The notes under the pieces are model-generated. The model was not told the DNA's origin. It saw nothing but the letters and a program-made list of their open reading frames with translations, and did no database searches. The position numbers were made by a program, and so were the translations under genes. 64,000 bases of DNA from Qipengyuania pelagi (lineage in GTDB: Bacteria; Pseudomonadota; Alphaproteobacteria; Sphingomonadales; Sphingomonadaceae). The stretch covers positions 1,612,001 through 1,676,000 of the forward strand of contig NZ_WTYD01000001.1 of NCBI RefSeq assembly GCF_009827295.1, read 5' to 3'. Positions 16,874-25,986 of the stretch are shown piece by piece (the stretch's first letter is position 1; each line of letters begins with the position of its first letter).

Positions 16874-17673
16874 CTACCCAGCCTTTTACGGATCGCTTCC
16901 GACAATTCGCGCACTCGCTCGGCGTTGTAGCCGAGATCGCTCACCCCCACCCGGCTCGCCGAGCGCAGATCGATGCGGCTGTCGGTGACGCGCGCCACCA
17001 CATCGTCGCGGAAGCCATAGGCGAAGGTCTCGGCCACGCCCTCGACAATTCCGGTCGCATTGTCGGCGCGGATATCGTCGAGGCCGATCTCACCCATCGC
17101 CGCGACCACGGCGTTCATCGCCTGTTCGCGCGTGGCGTTGCCGACCGGGATCGGGCGCAGCTCGGTGTAGTTCGCGGCGATGACATCGGCATGGTTCTGC
17201 ACGGCGAGATCGCCGTCGACACGGTCCTTCCACAGGTCGAGCTGGCCCAGAGGTGTGCCGTAATCGACGATCGGGTTCGCGCCCCATTCCTCGCGCATCT
17301 GCATCGTCTGCGCCGAGAAGGCGGGCGGATTCCTGACATCGGTGGAAACGTCGTGGATCGGCGGCGCGGCCTCTCCGGCGGCGCGAACCGAGAGCAATCC
17401 CATGAACAGGACGACCGGAATGGCCAGCGCCAGCCCGGCTTTCCAGACCGGCCCGCGCGGGGTGCCCTTCCAGACGACGAACAGGGCGATCAGCGCAAAG
17501 ATAGCGACGATCCCCATCAGCCACGGCCCCGCCGTGACGGTCATGAAACCGAAACCGGTCTTCCAGCCGATCAGCCCGATCTTCGGTCCGAACACGGCGA
17601 TGGCGAGCCATACGAGCAGCGCCAGCGCCGCCCACAAAGCGTATTTCGGCAGGTTCGCCTTCAGATCGCTCAT
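16870..17673 (-). CDS. DUF1499 membrane protein
   Basis: 267 aa. Three hydrophobic helices occupy roughly residues 8-27, 40-60 and 72-95. They are followed by a soluble DUF1499 domain (IHDVSTDVRNPPAF ... DDVVARV ... IDLRSASRVGVSDLGYNA). DUF1499 proteins have unknown function. The ATG 17673 shares one base with the queF stop (TGATG), so translation is probably coupled to queF. Confidence 0.85.
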   Translation of the reverse strand: MSDLKANLPKYALWAALALLVWLAIAVFGPKIGLIGWKTGFGFMTVTAGPWLMGIVAIFALIALFVVWKGTPRGPVWKAGLALAIPVVLFMGLLSVRAAGEAAPPIHDVSTDVRNPPAFSAQTMQMREEWGANPIVDYGTPLGQLDLWKDRVDGDLAVQNHADVIAANYTELRPIPVGNATREQAMNAVVAAMGEIGLDDIRADNATGIVEGVAETFAYGFRDDVVARVTDSRIDLRSASRVGVSDLGYNAERVRELSEAIRKRLGS

Positions 17674-18131
17674 CACCCTCTTCCCCTGTAGGAGGCCACG
17701 CCCTGATCGGGCAGCCACAAATCCGCTGGCGGCGCCGCGCTCTGCCAGAACACGTCGATCGGAATGCCGCCGCGCGGATACCAATATCCGCCGATCCGCA
17801 GCCAGCGCGGAGCCATTTCGTCGAACAGGCGCTTGCCGATGCCGACGGTCACATCCTCGTGAAACCCGCAATGGTTGCGGAAGCTGCCGAGGAAGAGCTT
17901 CAGGCTCTTGCTCTCGACGATCGTTTCGCCGGGCGCGTAATCGATAACGAGGTGCGCAAAATCGGGCTGGCCGGTGACCGGGCAGAGCGAAGTGAATTCC
18001 GGCGCGGCGAAGCGCACCATGTAGAGTTCGCCGCTGCGCGGATTGGGCACGTAATCAAGCTCCGCCGCTTCAGGGGATGCGGGAAGCGGTGTGTTCGCGC
18101 CGAGAAACTTGGGTTCTGGTGTGTCGCCCAT
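17673..18131 (-). CDS. queF: NADPH-dependent 7-cyano-7-deazaguanine reductase (short type)
   Basis: Reduces preQ0 to preQ1 in queuosine synthesis. 152 aa, the single-domain type. The catalytic Cys is in [15 protein letters not shown] together with the conserved Asp. The substrate-binding [20 protein letters not shown] follows. ATG 18131 (MGDTPEPKF) fits the family N terminus. Divergent from the Pro-rich gene with about 120 bases between. No preQ1 riboswitch is evident in that gap. Confidence 0.95.
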   Translation of the reverse strand: MGDTPEPKFLGANTPLPASPEAAELDYVPNPRSGELYMVRFAAPEFTSLCPVTGQPDFAHLVIDYAPGETIVESKSLKLFLGSFRNHCGFHEDVTVGIGKRLFDEMAPRWLRIGGYWYPRGGIPIDVFWQSAAPPADLWLPDQGVASYRGRG

Positions 18132-18252
18132 GCCGCGCCTCTGCCCGCATCGGCCCTTCGGCGCAAGCGAGAGCTTGGCAAGGGGCCGCTTCACTCCCTA
18201 TTCAGCGCCACACCGCGACCTCCTCGCCTCCCCATTCCGAACCGAATTTTTC

Positions 18253-19560
18253 ATGACCCGCTTCCTTTCATCCGCCGCCCTGCCGCTGTTCGTCCTCGCC
18301 GCCGCTTCGCAACCCGGCGTCTTGCAGGCGCAATCGGTGCAGGATTTCCAGCTTCCGCCGAACCCGACGCCCAGCCCCAGTCCCAGCCCGACCGTGCAGG
18401 GCCCGGTCGATAGCGAGAGCGGCCCGGTGACGCCCCGTGCGACCGTCCAGCCCATCCCGACGCCCACCCCATCCGCGCGGCCGAGCGCAACGCCGACCCC
18501 GCGCCCCGCGCCTGCGCCGACGCGAACGCCGACGGCGCGGCCAAGTCCGACCCTGCGCCTTCCTGCGCCCACACCAGCGCCGACGCCGACGCCATCGCGC
18601 ATTCCGAGGCCGCAGCCGAGCGTGGTGGAAAGCCCCGCGCCTGTTCCTCCCCCTGCTCCGACGCCGATACCGAGCCCTGAAACCTCGCCCGAAATCGGCG
18701 AAACCGATAGCTCCACCCCAGTACCGTTCGAACCCGGTCCGGTAGTTACGAATGCGCCCGAGCCCGCTCCGGTCGAGGAGCCCGCGAACGACAGCGAATA
18801 TCTGTGGTGGACCGCCGCGCTGGCGGCGCTTGTCGCGGGCGGTGCGGCCTTGATCTGGAGGCGACGGCAGGCGAACGCTCCGGTTCCGACGATCGAACCG
18901 CCGCGCGTCCGGCGTGAGCCTGCCCAGCCGGCGGCCCCGCAGCCCGAGCCGGTCGCGCCTGCCGCACCGGCGCCCGCACCCACACCCGCACCGGCCCCGG
19001 CGGCAGCAATCCCTCCGGCGGAGGCCCCGCCAGTGCCCATCCCCGCCATGACCGAGGCGTCCAACGGCACGCCGATCAGCGTCCGGTTCGAACCTCTGCG
19101 CCTGTCGCGCAGCGTCATGGCGGCCACCCTGTATTATCGCGCCACGATCCTCAATCGCGGCGCTGCGGCGCTGAACGAGGTCGTCCTCGAAGCCGATCTC
19201 GGTTCGGCGAGCGGGGGGCGGCCGGTCGACGAGCAGGTGCTGGACGAGAACACGCCGCTGACGCCGCGCCATGTCTTCGGTCGGCTTGCAACCGGCCAGT
19301 CCGCCCGTTTCGAGGGCAGCGTCCAGATCCCGCTCGCCCAGGCGGACGTGATCCGGCAGGGCAACACCGCGTTGCTCGTCCCGCTGATGCGGCTGCGGGC
19401 GACGGCCAAGGATGCGGTGCCCTTCGCGCGGACCTTCGCGGTCGGGCAGCTGGCGCAAAGCGGATCGAGCCGCCTGCAACCCTTCCGCCTCGACGAAGGG
19501 CTGCGGTCATGGGAGCCGCTGGCCCAGCGCGTGCTCGACCGCCCGCTGCCGACCGCCTAG
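18253..19560 (+). CDS. Exported Pro/Thr/Ala-rich single-pass membrane protein
   Basis: 435 aa. Residues 1-26 are a signal peptide (AASQPGVLQAQ). Residues about 35-165 are PT/PS/PA repeats, followed by an acidic segment. A membrane helix at about 180-200 (WWTAALAALVAGGAALIW) is capped by RRRQ. A second Pro/Ala linker follows, and the C-terminal 150 residues form a conserved-looking beta-rich domain (ISVRFEPLRLSRSVMAATLY). The design looks like a periplasmic Pro-rich stalk and a cytoplasmic domain. Function unknown. The mercaptopyruvate sulfurtransferase follows after nine bases. Confidence 0.75.
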   Translation: MTRFLSSAALPLFVLAAASQPGVLQAQSVQDFQLPPNPTPSPSPSPTVQGPVDSESGPVTPRATVQPIPTPTPSARPSATPTPRPAPAPTRTPTARPSPTLRLPAPTPAPTPTPSRIPRPQPSVVESPAPVPPPAPTPIPSPETSPEIGETDSSTPVPFEPGPVVTNAPEPAPVEEPANDSEYLWWTAALAALVAGGAALIWRRRQANAPVPTIEPPRVRREPAQPAAPQPEPVAPAAPAPAPTPAPAPAAAIPPAEAPPVPIPAMTEASNGTPISVRFEPLRLSRSVMAATLYYRATILNRGAAALNEVVLEADLGSASGGRPVDEQVLDENTPLTPRHVFGRLATGQSARFEGSVQIPLAQADVIRQGNTALLVPLMRLRATAKDAVPFARTFAVGQLAQSGSSRLQPFRLDEGLRSWEPLAQRVLDRPLPTA

Positions 19561-19569
19561 AGCTTGCTG

Positions 19570-20415
19570 ATGGATTCGCTCGTCTCGACCGACTGGCTTG
19601 CCGCCCATCTCGGCGAACCGGACCTGGTCGTGCTCGACGCGACCCGCCATCTGCCCGGCGTGGAGCGCGTTCCGCTGGAGGATTTCCGGACCGCGCACCT
19701 TCCCGGCGCCCGCTTCCTCGACCTCGCCAGCCTGACCGATCGGGACAGTTCGGTCCCGGGCGCTCTGCCGAGGGGCGAGCAATTGGCCGAAAGGCTTGGG
19801 GCGCTCGGGGTGACAGCGAAAACCCGCGTCGTTCTCTACGATGATTCGGCGATCAAGAGCGCGGCGCGTGCCTGGTTCATGTTCCGCCTGTTCGGGCACG
19901 AACGGATCGCGATCCTCGATGGGGGATGGGGCAAATGGAGCATGGAAGGGCGCCCGGTTGAAAGCGACCCGGTCGCGCCGGAGCCCGCCAAGTATGCTGT
20001 CGGCGCGCGGCGCCCGATCGTCCGCAGCAAAGCGGACATCCTCGCGAATATTGACGCGGGCGAGGAACAGGTCGTCGACGCGCGCGACGCCGATCGCTTT
20101 ACCGGTGCGACGATCGACACGGTCCATGGCCTGCCCGGCGGCCATATTCCCGGCGCGCGCAACCTGTTCTTCCGCGACCTGTTCCGCGATGACGGGACCT
20201 ATCGTCCGATCCCCGAATTGCGCGCGGCGGTCGCGAAAGCGGGGCTCGATCCGGACCGTCCGATTGTCGCCAGCTGCGGCAGCGGAATGACCGCTTCGGT
20301 GGTCCTGTTCGCGCTTCACTTGATCGGGCGGGACGATTTCGCGCTCTACGACGGGAGCTGGGCCGAATGGGGCGCGGACCCGGATACGCCCAAGGAAACC
20401 GGGCCCGCCTCTTGA
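19570..20415 (+). CDS. sseA: 3-mercaptopyruvate sulfurtransferase (tandem rhodanese)
   Basis: 281 aa with two rhodanese domains. The first, inactive one contains LPGARFLDL and RVVLYDD; the second has the active loop SCGSGMTAS with the catalytic Cys. CGSG-[VM]-T is typical of mercaptopyruvate rather than thiosulfate sulfurtransferases. It transfers sulfur from 3-mercaptopyruvate to thiophilic acceptors. ATG 19570 is preferred over TTG 19564. metC follows 31 bases later, giving a sulfur-amino-acid pair. Confidence 0.92.
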   Translation: MDSLVSTDWLAAHLGEPDLVVLDATRHLPGVERVPLEDFRTAHLPGARFLDLASLTDRDSSVPGALPRGEQLAERLGALGVTAKTRVVLYDDSAIKSAARAWFMFRLFGHERIAILDGGWGKWSMEGRPVESDPVAPEPAKYAVGARRPIVRSKADILANIDAGEEQVVDARDADRFTGATIDTVHGLPGGHIPGARNLFFRDLFRDDGTYRPIPELRAAVAKAGLDPDRPIVASCGSGMTASVVLFALHLIGRDDFALYDGSWAEWGADPDTPKETGPAS

Positions 20416-20446
20416 TTATTGCGGTCGCTTTCTGTCGAAGAGAGCG

Positions 20447-21649
20447 ATGGGATCGAACACATCCGAACTGACCGCCGCCACCACGCTCGCCGTGTCGGGC
20501 CGCAGCCGCGACCCGCATGTGGTCAATCCGCCCGTCTATCGCGCCAGCACGCATCTCTATGCCGACTGCGCCGCGCTGCGCGAAGGGCCGCGCACGAACG
20601 AGGACGGGCGGTTCTTCTACGGTCGCCGTGGCTCCCCCACCCAATGGGCCCTGTCCGACGCGCTGACCGCGCTGGAGCCGGGCGCGCACGGCACGGTGCT
20701 CTACCCCAGCGGCGTCGCGGCGATCGCGGGATCGCTGATGGCGGTGTGCCGACCGGGCGACGTCCTGCTGGTGACCGACAACGCCTACGATCCCAGCCGC
20801 TCGATGGCGAAGGGGTTGTTCAAGCGCCTGGGGGTGGAGGCACGCTTTTTCGATCCGCTCGATCTCGCGGCCTATGATGGCCTGTTCTGCGAGCGGACGC
20901 GCGCCGTCTGGCTCGAAAACCCCGGCAGCCTCAGCATGGAGGTGTGCGACATTCCCGCGCTGACGCGGATCGCGCGCGAAAAAGGCGCCGTCAGCCTCAT
21001 CGACAACACCTGGGCGACCGCGCTCGGCTTCCCGGCGCTGGAGCGGGGGTGCGACATCAGCGTCCAGGCGCTGACCAAGCATGTTGGCGGGCATTCCGAC
21101 CTGATGATGGGCAGCGCGAGCGCGGGCGAGCGCTGGTATCGCAAGCTGCGCCAGACCGCGCAGGAACTGGGCCAGGTGGTCTCGCCCGACGATGCCGCCC
21201 TCGCCCTGCGGGGGCTGCGCACGATGCAATTGAGGCTCGAGAAATCGACGGCGAGCGCGCTGGCGATCGCGGAATGGCTCAGCAACCGCAGCGAGGTCGC
21301 GCATGTGCTGTGCCCGATCCTGCCCGGCGCGCCTGGCCACGATCTGTGGCGCCGCGACTTTACCGGCGGATGCGGGCTGTTCAGCTTCGTCCTCAAGGAT
21401 CGCGACGATGCGGCGCGGTGCCGCCTGATCGACGCGCTGGACCTGTTCGGGATCGGCTATAGCTGGGGCGGCTTCGAGAGCCTTGCGCTTCCGATCGACA
21501 TCGCCCCGATCCGCGATCGGATGGCATGGCCGCGCCCCGAATGGCAGGCTGGCGAGGATTGCGCCATTCGCCTATCGATCGGCCTCGAAGACCCGCACGA
21601 CCTCATTGCCGACCTAACCCAGGCCCTTGCCGCCATGGATCACGCATGA
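20447..21649 (+). CDS. metC: Cystathionine beta-lyase
   Basis: PLP-dependent cleavage of cystathionine to homocysteine, pyruvate and ammonia. 400 aa. Motifs are NPPVYRASTHLYAD, RRGSPTQWALSDAL, YPSGVAAIAGSL, LIDNTWATALGFPALERG, and the PLP lysine in SVQALTKHVGGHSD. The C-terminal RLSIGLEDPHDLIADL is the family signature. Members of this fold can be beta- or gamma-lyases; the RRGSPT and GYSWGGFESL segments favour MetC. Its stop overlaps the next ATG (ATGA). Confidence 0.93.
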   Translation: MGSNTSELTAATTLAVSGRSRDPHVVNPPVYRASTHLYADCAALREGPRTNEDGRFFYGRRGSPTQWALSDALTALEPGAHGTVLYPSGVAAIAGSLMAVCRPGDVLLVTDNAYDPSRSMAKGLFKRLGVEARFFDPLDLAAYDGLFCERTRAVWLENPGSLSMEVCDIPALTRIAREKGAVSLIDNTWATALGFPALERGCDISVQALTKHVGGHSDLMMGSASAGERWYRKLRQTAQELGQVVSPDDAALALRGLRTMQLRLEKSTASALAIAEWLSNRSEVAHVLCPILPGAPGHDLWRRDFTGGCGLFSFVLKDRDDAARCRLIDALDLFGIGYSWGGFESLALPIDIAPIRDRMAWPRPEWQAGEDCAIRLSIGLEDPHDLIADLTQALAAMDHA

Positions 21650-22731
21650 CCGCCCCAACGCCGCCAACCCCAACGGCATCAGCCACCGGAACGATCGAAC
21701 AGGCCTGGAACCTCGCCCCGCCGGTCCGCGAGGTGGAGACCAGTGTCGCCGCGGCGGAGGGCCTGCGCGAAGCCGTTTCGTCCAAGAGCGACACGGTTGG
21801 CAGTTTCCTCGATGCGGTGGATTCGGTCGCGATCAGCGTTGGCGATTTCCGCCTGTCGCTGTGGGACGTGCTGGTCGTCCTCCTCATCATCTTCGCGGTC
21901 ATCACCGCCGCCTGGCTGCTGAGCAAGATGCTTCAGCGCATCCTGCGGCGCGTGACCAAGCTGGACGATACGCAGCAATTGCTGGGCCAGAAGATCCTGT
22001 CCATCGTGGTCTGGGCCGGCGCCTTCTTCATCGGGATCGACCTGTTGGGGATCGATCTCACCGCGCTCGCCGTGTTCTCAGGTGCGTTCGGCCTCGCCAT
22101 CGGTTTCGGCCTTCAGAAGACCTTCGGCAATCTCATCGCCGGGATCATCCTGCTGATGGACAAGTCGATCAAGCCGGGAGACGTGATCGCGGTGACCGAT
22201 ATGGCGGGGCAGGAAAGTTTCGGCCAGATCAGAAAGATCGGCGTGCGCGCGGTTTCCGTTACCACCCGCGATCAGCGCGAATATCTGATCCCCAACGAGA
22301 ACCTGATGGTCAATCAGGTCGAAAACTGGTCCTATTCCTCGAAGAACGTGCGGATGCAGGTTTATGTCGGGGTCAGCTACGATGCCGATATGAAGCTGGC
22401 GGAAAAGCTCATGCTCCAGGCCGCGACCGATGCGCCGCGCGTCCTCAAGGCGCCGCCGCCCACCGTCTGGATGAGCGAATATGGCGACAGCTCGGTCAAT
22501 TTCGTGATCCATTGCTGGATTCAAGACCCCGAAGAAGGGGTCGGGAACGTGCGCAGCGAGGTGCTGAAACGGCTGTGGTGGCTGTTCAAGGACAACGATA
22601 TCGAAATCCCCTTCCCGCAGCGCGACGTCAATCTGCGCGGCAACGAACAGTTCGAAAGGCTGGTGGAAGCACTCGCGGATCGCCATGCGGCTGGCGGGAC
22701 AGCGCAGGATAGCAAGCCAGCCGAAGACTAG
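21646..22731 (+). CDS. MscS-type mechanosensitive channel
   Basis: 361 aa inner-membrane protein. An N-terminal soluble part is followed by helices near 66-88, 115-135 and the pore-lining helix FSGAFGLAIGFGLQKTFGNLIAG. The MscS beta domain has DKSIKPGDVI, GQIRKIGVRAVSVTTRD and IPNENLM, and the C-terminal alpha/beta domain has DDNDIEIPFPQRDV. It opens under hypo-osmotic stress to release solutes. It overlaps the metC stop by four bases. Confidence 0.93.
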   Translation: MTAPTPPTPTASATGTIEQAWNLAPPVREVETSVAAAEGLREAVSSKSDTVGSFLDAVDSVAISVGDFRLSLWDVLVVLLIIFAVITAAWLLSKMLQRILRRVTKLDDTQQLLGQKILSIVVWAGAFFIGIDLLGIDLTALAVFSGAFGLAIGFGLQKTFGNLIAGIILLMDKSIKPGDVIAVTDMAGQESFGQIRKIGVRAVSVTTRDQREYLIPNENLMVNQVENWSYSSKNVRMQVYVGVSYDADMKLAEKLMLQAATDAPRVLKAPPPTVWMSEYGDSSVNFVIHCWIQDPEEGVGNVRSEVLKRLWWLFKDNDIEIPFPQRDVNLRGNEQFERLVEALADRHAAGGTAQDSKPAED

Positions 22732-22741
22732 CTTCGCCTTC

Positions 22742-22817
22742 GCAAAGCGACGATTTCAAAAGCTTTGCTGTGCGGCGGCGCATCCATTCTGATTGGCGCG
22801 GAACCGCACGGATGCGC
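22742..22817 (+). promoter_or_regulatory. Two dyads between the channel gene and cobA
   Basis: GCAAAGC (22742-22748) pairs with GCTTTGC (22762-22768), perhaps an mscS terminator. GCGCATCC (22778-22785) pairs with GGATGCGC (22810-22817), ending 12 bases before the cobA ATG. The second dyad is placed like an operator or leader hairpin for the sulfite-reduction operon. No regulator can be named. Confidence 0.45.
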
Positions 22818-22828
22818 ATTGTCGCTGC

Positions 22829-23587
22829 ATGGGAAAACCCGGAACGATATATCTCGTAGGCGCGGGGCCCGGCGATGCCGACCTGCTGACCCTGCGCGCC
22901 GCGCGCCTGATCGAAACCGCCGACCTGATCGTGCATGACGGTCTGGTCGATGCGTCGATCCTCGCGCTTGCCCGGCCCGATGCGCGGCTGGTCTCAGTCG
23001 CGAAACGGCGCGCACATCACACTCTGCCTCAGGACGATATCAACGCCCTCCTGGTGCGCGAAGCGCGCGCGGGCCGCGATGTCGTGCGCCTGAAGGGCGG
23101 CGATCCCTTCGTCTTCGGACGCGGGGGCGAGGAAATGGAAGCGGCCCGCGCAGCTGGCATCCCGGTCGCGGTGGTGCCCGGCGTCAGCGCGGCGAACGGT
23201 GCGGCCGCGGCAGCGGGCATTGCCCTGACCCATCGCGACGCCTCCAGCATCGTCAGCTTCGTCGCTGGCCAGTGCAAGGGGCTCGCCGAACAGGATTGGG
23301 CCGGTCTTGCGGGCAAGGGCCGCACGCTGGTCATCTATATGGGCATCAAGACCGCGCCGCAGATCGCGGAGAAGCTGATGGCGGACGGGCTCGCCCCCGA
23401 TATGCCTGTAGCCGTGATCGAGAACGGCGCGCGGCCCGATATGCGCGTGCTGCGCGCGCCGCTGGCCGGCCTGCCCGATCTGGTCGAGCGTGAGCAAGTC
23501 GTCAGCCCCGCTTTGATCGTCATCGGCGAGGTTACCGCGCGCGAGGACGTTGCGATCTGCGCGCTTGCTGAGGAGGCCGCACGATGA
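22829..23587 (+). CDS. cobA: Uroporphyrinogen-III C-methyltransferase
   Basis: SAM-dependent double methylation of uroporphyrinogen III to precorrin-2, feeding siroheme for sulfite reductase. 252 aa. Motifs are LVGAGPGDADLLTLRA, DLIVHDGLVD, the core RLKGGDPFVFGRGGEE, VVPGVSAA, ALTHRD and TLVIYMG. No fused dehydrogenase domain, so it complements the separate CysG-N protein at 1538. ATG 22829 (MGKPGTIYLVG) is the conserved start. First gene of a tightly overlapped operon with DUF2849, cysI, DUF934 and cysH. Confidence 0.95.
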   Translation: MGKPGTIYLVGAGPGDADLLTLRAARLIETADLIVHDGLVDASILALARPDARLVSVAKRRAHHTLPQDDINALLVREARAGRDVVRLKGGDPFVFGRGGEEMEAARAAGIPVAVVPGVSAANGAAAAAGIALTHRDASSIVSFVAGQCKGLAEQDWAGLAGKGRTLVIYMGIKTAPQIAEKLMADGLAPDMPVAVIENGARPDMRVLRAPLAGLPDLVEREQVVSPALIVIGEVTAREDVAICALAEEAAR

Positions 23588-23880
23588 AGCTGCTCACAGG
23601 CAATGATCTCAAGACCGGCGCGGTGACCTGGTGGACCGGCAGCGATTGGTCGATCCATGTAGAGGATGCGGTCGATGTCACCGGACAGGAAGACGAGATC
23701 GCGAGCCGCGAGGAAGCCGCGCGGCGCGTCAACGTTCCCTATGCCATCGATGCCGAGATGTACGAAGGCAGCCCCCGCCCGGCCCATATCAAGGACCGCG
23801 TCCGCGCGCTCGGCCCGACCGTGCGCCCCGACCTCACGCTCAAACCCGCCGATCCCAAAATCGGCCAGTGGGTGATCTGA
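23584..23880 (+). CDS. DUF2849 protein of the sulfite reductase operon
   Basis: 98 aa, starting in an ATGA overlap with cobA and ending one base into the cysI ATG. Matches the DUF2849 pattern: LTGNDLKTGAVTWWTG at the N terminus, VNVPYAIDAEMYEG, RPAHIKDRVRALGPTVRPDL at the C terminus. No cofactor motif is visible. Consistent position between cobA and cysI in alphaproteobacteria suggests a helper of sulfite reductase, possibly in electron transfer or assembly; unproven. Confidence 0.88.
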   Translation: MKLLTGNDLKTGAVTWWTGSDWSIHVEDAVDVTGQEDEIASREEAARRVNVPYAIDAEMYEGSPRPAHIKDRVRALGPTVRPDLTLKPADPKIGQWVI

Positions 23881-25514
23881 TGTACGCTTACGACCAATAC
23901 GACCAGCAGATGGTCGATGCCCGTGTCGCGGAATTCCGCGATCAGGCCCGCCGCCGCCTCGAAGGCAAATTGTCCGAGGATCAGTTCAAGCCGTTGAGGC
24001 TGATGAACGGTCTGTATCTCCAGCTGCACGCCTATATGCTGCGCGTCGCCATCCCCTATGGCACGCTGTCGGGTGCGCAGATGCACACGCTCGCCGACAT
24101 CGCGGAGAAATACGACCGGGGATACGGCCATTTCACCACCCGCCAGAACATCCAGTACAACTGGATCAAGCTGGAAGATGCCGCCGACATCCTGGCCGAT
24201 CTCGCCAAGGTCGAGATGCACGCCATCCAGACCAGCGGCAATTGCATCCGCAATATCAGCTCCGATCATTTCGCGGGCGCCGCGGCGGACGAGGTGGTCG
24301 ATCCGCGCCCCTATGCCGAGCTGCTGCGCCAGTGGTCGAGCTTCCACCCCGAATTCAGCTATCTGCCCCGCAAGTTCAAGATCGCGGTGATCGCCAGCGA
24401 ACAGGACCGCGCGGCGATGCGGCTGCACGATATCGGGATCAACATCGTCCGCAATTCCGATGGAGAGCTGGGCGCGGCATTCTATGTCGGAGGCGGCATG
24501 GGCCGCACGCCCATGATCGCGCCGCAGATCCGCGATTTCGTGCCGCTGGATCAGCTGGTGACTTACGCCGAGGCGTGCCTGCGCGTCTACAATCGCTACG
24601 GTCGGCGTGACAACAAGTACAAGGCGCGCATCAAGATCCTCGTCCACGAACTGGGCGCGGAGGAATACACAAGCCAGGTCGAAGAGGAATTCCAGCACCT
24701 GCTCGATCAGGGCGTCGAACCGCCTTTTGCGGAGCTGGAGCGGATCAGGACCTTCTTCGCCGATCCCGCTTTCGATGAGGCGGCGCAGGACGATATCGAC
24801 CGCTCCGATCCCGATTTCGCCCTCTGGGTCGATCGCAACACAGTTGCTCACAAGCAGGATGGCTACGTCTCCGCCGTCATCAGCTTGAAGCCGGTCGGCG
24901 GCATTCCGGGCGATGCGACGGCGGACCAGATGCGGATCATGGCCGATCTCGCCACCCGCTACAGCTTCGACGAATTGCGCGTGATGCACACGCAGAACGT
25001 GGTGCTTCCCCATGTCCGCAAGGCCGATCTCCACGCGATCTGGAGCGCGCTGGACGAAGCGGGGCTCGGCAGCCCCAATCTCGATACGATCGAGGACATC
25101 ATCGCCTGCCCCGGCCTCGATTATTGCAGCCTTGCCAACGCCCGTTCGATTCCGGTCGCGCAGAAGATCGCGCAGCGTTTCGCCGAAACGAAGAAGACCG
25201 CGACGCTGGGCCAGCTGAAGCTCAAGATTTCGGGCTGCATCAATGCCTGCGGGCATCACCACGCGGGCCATATTGGCATTCTCGGCGTCGACCGTAAGGG
25301 TGTCGAGAATTACCAGCTGTCGCTCGGCGGCAGCGAGGCGGAGGATGTCAGCCTCGCCAAGATCACCGGCCCCGGTTTCGACGAGGACGGGATCGTGGAC
25401 GCGGTCGAGACCGTGACCTCCGTCTACGAACGCGAACGCGAGGGCGAAGAGCGTTTCCTCGACACCTATCGCCGCATCGGAATGGGCCCGTTCAAGGAGG
25501 CGCTCTATGGTTGA
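23880..25514 (+). CDS. cysI: Nitrite/sulfite reductase hemoprotein
   Basis: Six-electron reduction of sulfite to sulfide using siroheme and [4Fe-4S]. 544 aa. The substrate-binding region has GHFTTRQNIQYNWIK and TSGNCIRNISSDH. The cofactor ligands are in CPGLDYCSLANA and KISGCINACGHHHAGHIG, giving the C-x5-C and C-x3-C spacing. No CysJ gene lies beside it, and the DUF2849/DUF934 neighbours fit the alphaproteobacterial sulfite reductase type. It begins one base into the DUF2849 stop and overlaps the next gene by eight bases. Confidence 0.94.
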   Translation: MYAYDQYDQQMVDARVAEFRDQARRRLEGKLSEDQFKPLRLMNGLYLQLHAYMLRVAIPYGTLSGAQMHTLADIAEKYDRGYGHFTTRQNIQYNWIKLEDAADILADLAKVEMHAIQTSGNCIRNISSDHFAGAAADEVVDPRPYAELLRQWSSFHPEFSYLPRKFKIAVIASEQDRAAMRLHDIGINIVRNSDGELGAAFYVGGGMGRTPMIAPQIRDFVPLDQLVTYAEACLRVYNRYGRRDNKYKARIKILVHELGAEEYTSQVEEEFQHLLDQGVEPPFAELERIRTFFADPAFDEAAQDDIDRSDPDFALWVDRNTVAHKQDGYVSAVISLKPVGGIPGDATADQMRIMADLATRYSFDELRVMHTQNVVLPHVRKADLHAIWSALDEAGLGSPNLDTIEDIIACPGLDYCSLANARSIPVAQKIAQRFAETKKTATLGQLKLKISGCINACGHHHAGHIGILGVDRKGVENYQLSLGGSEAEDVSLAKITGPGFDEDGIVDAVETVTSVYEREREGEERFLDTYRRIGMGPFKEALYG

Positions 25515-25986
25515 CCAGACACCCCCCGCCGAAGGCCGTGGCCCTGACACGGGCCCGGAATCGGACACCATGCTGCGCTATCGCGAGGACGATCCGGTCG
25601 CACACGCCGCCGTGACGGTCGATGCCTTCCTCGACCAGTCCAACGCCGCTGCCGTCCGCGTCGAGCCGGGCGACGATGCCCGCGAGCTGATCCCCCATCT
25701 CGAACGCCTCGATCTGGTCGAGGTCAATTTCCCGTCCTTCGGCGATGGGCGCGGCTACAGTTCGGCCCGGATCCTGCGCGAAGCGGGCTATGCGGGCGAA
25801 TTGCGTGCGGTGGGCGACGTTCTCGTCGACCAGCTCGCCTATATGCGCCGCTGCGGGTTCGACGCCTTCGATCCCGATGCGCCGCTCGACGCCGAGGATG
25901 TCGAAGCCGCCTTCGCGCGCTGGCCGGAGGTCTATCAGAGCGCCGCGGATGCGCGAACGCCGATCTGGGCGAAGCGGCACGCATGA
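25507..25986 (+). CDS. DUF934 protein of the sulfite reductase operon
   Basis: 159 aa. Matches DUF934: VEVNFPSFGDGRGYSSARILRE, AVGDVLVDQLAYMRRCGFDAF and the C-terminal EVYQSAAD. Family members are annotated as oxidoreductase-related and are usually next to cysI. I see no flavin or Fe-S motif. The first 20 or so residues are Pro/Gly-rich and may be a poorly conserved extension; an ATG at 25570 (MLRYREDD) is an alternative start. It overlaps cysI by eight bases and cysH by four. Confidence 0.88.
   Translation: MVDQTPPAEGRGPDTGPESDTMLRYREDDPVAHAAVTVDAFLDQSNAAAVRVEPGDDARELIPHLERLDLVEVNFPSFGDGRGYSSARILREAGYAGELRAVGDVLVDQLAYMRRCGFDAFDPDAPLDAEDVEAAFARWPEVYQSAADARTPIWAKRHA

Noticed and set aside
18198..19479. 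Long Gly/Arg-rich minus-strand frames opposite the Pro-rich gene
   Set aside because: Low-complexity complement of the proline codons; the plus-strand product has a signal peptide, membrane helix and conserved domain.
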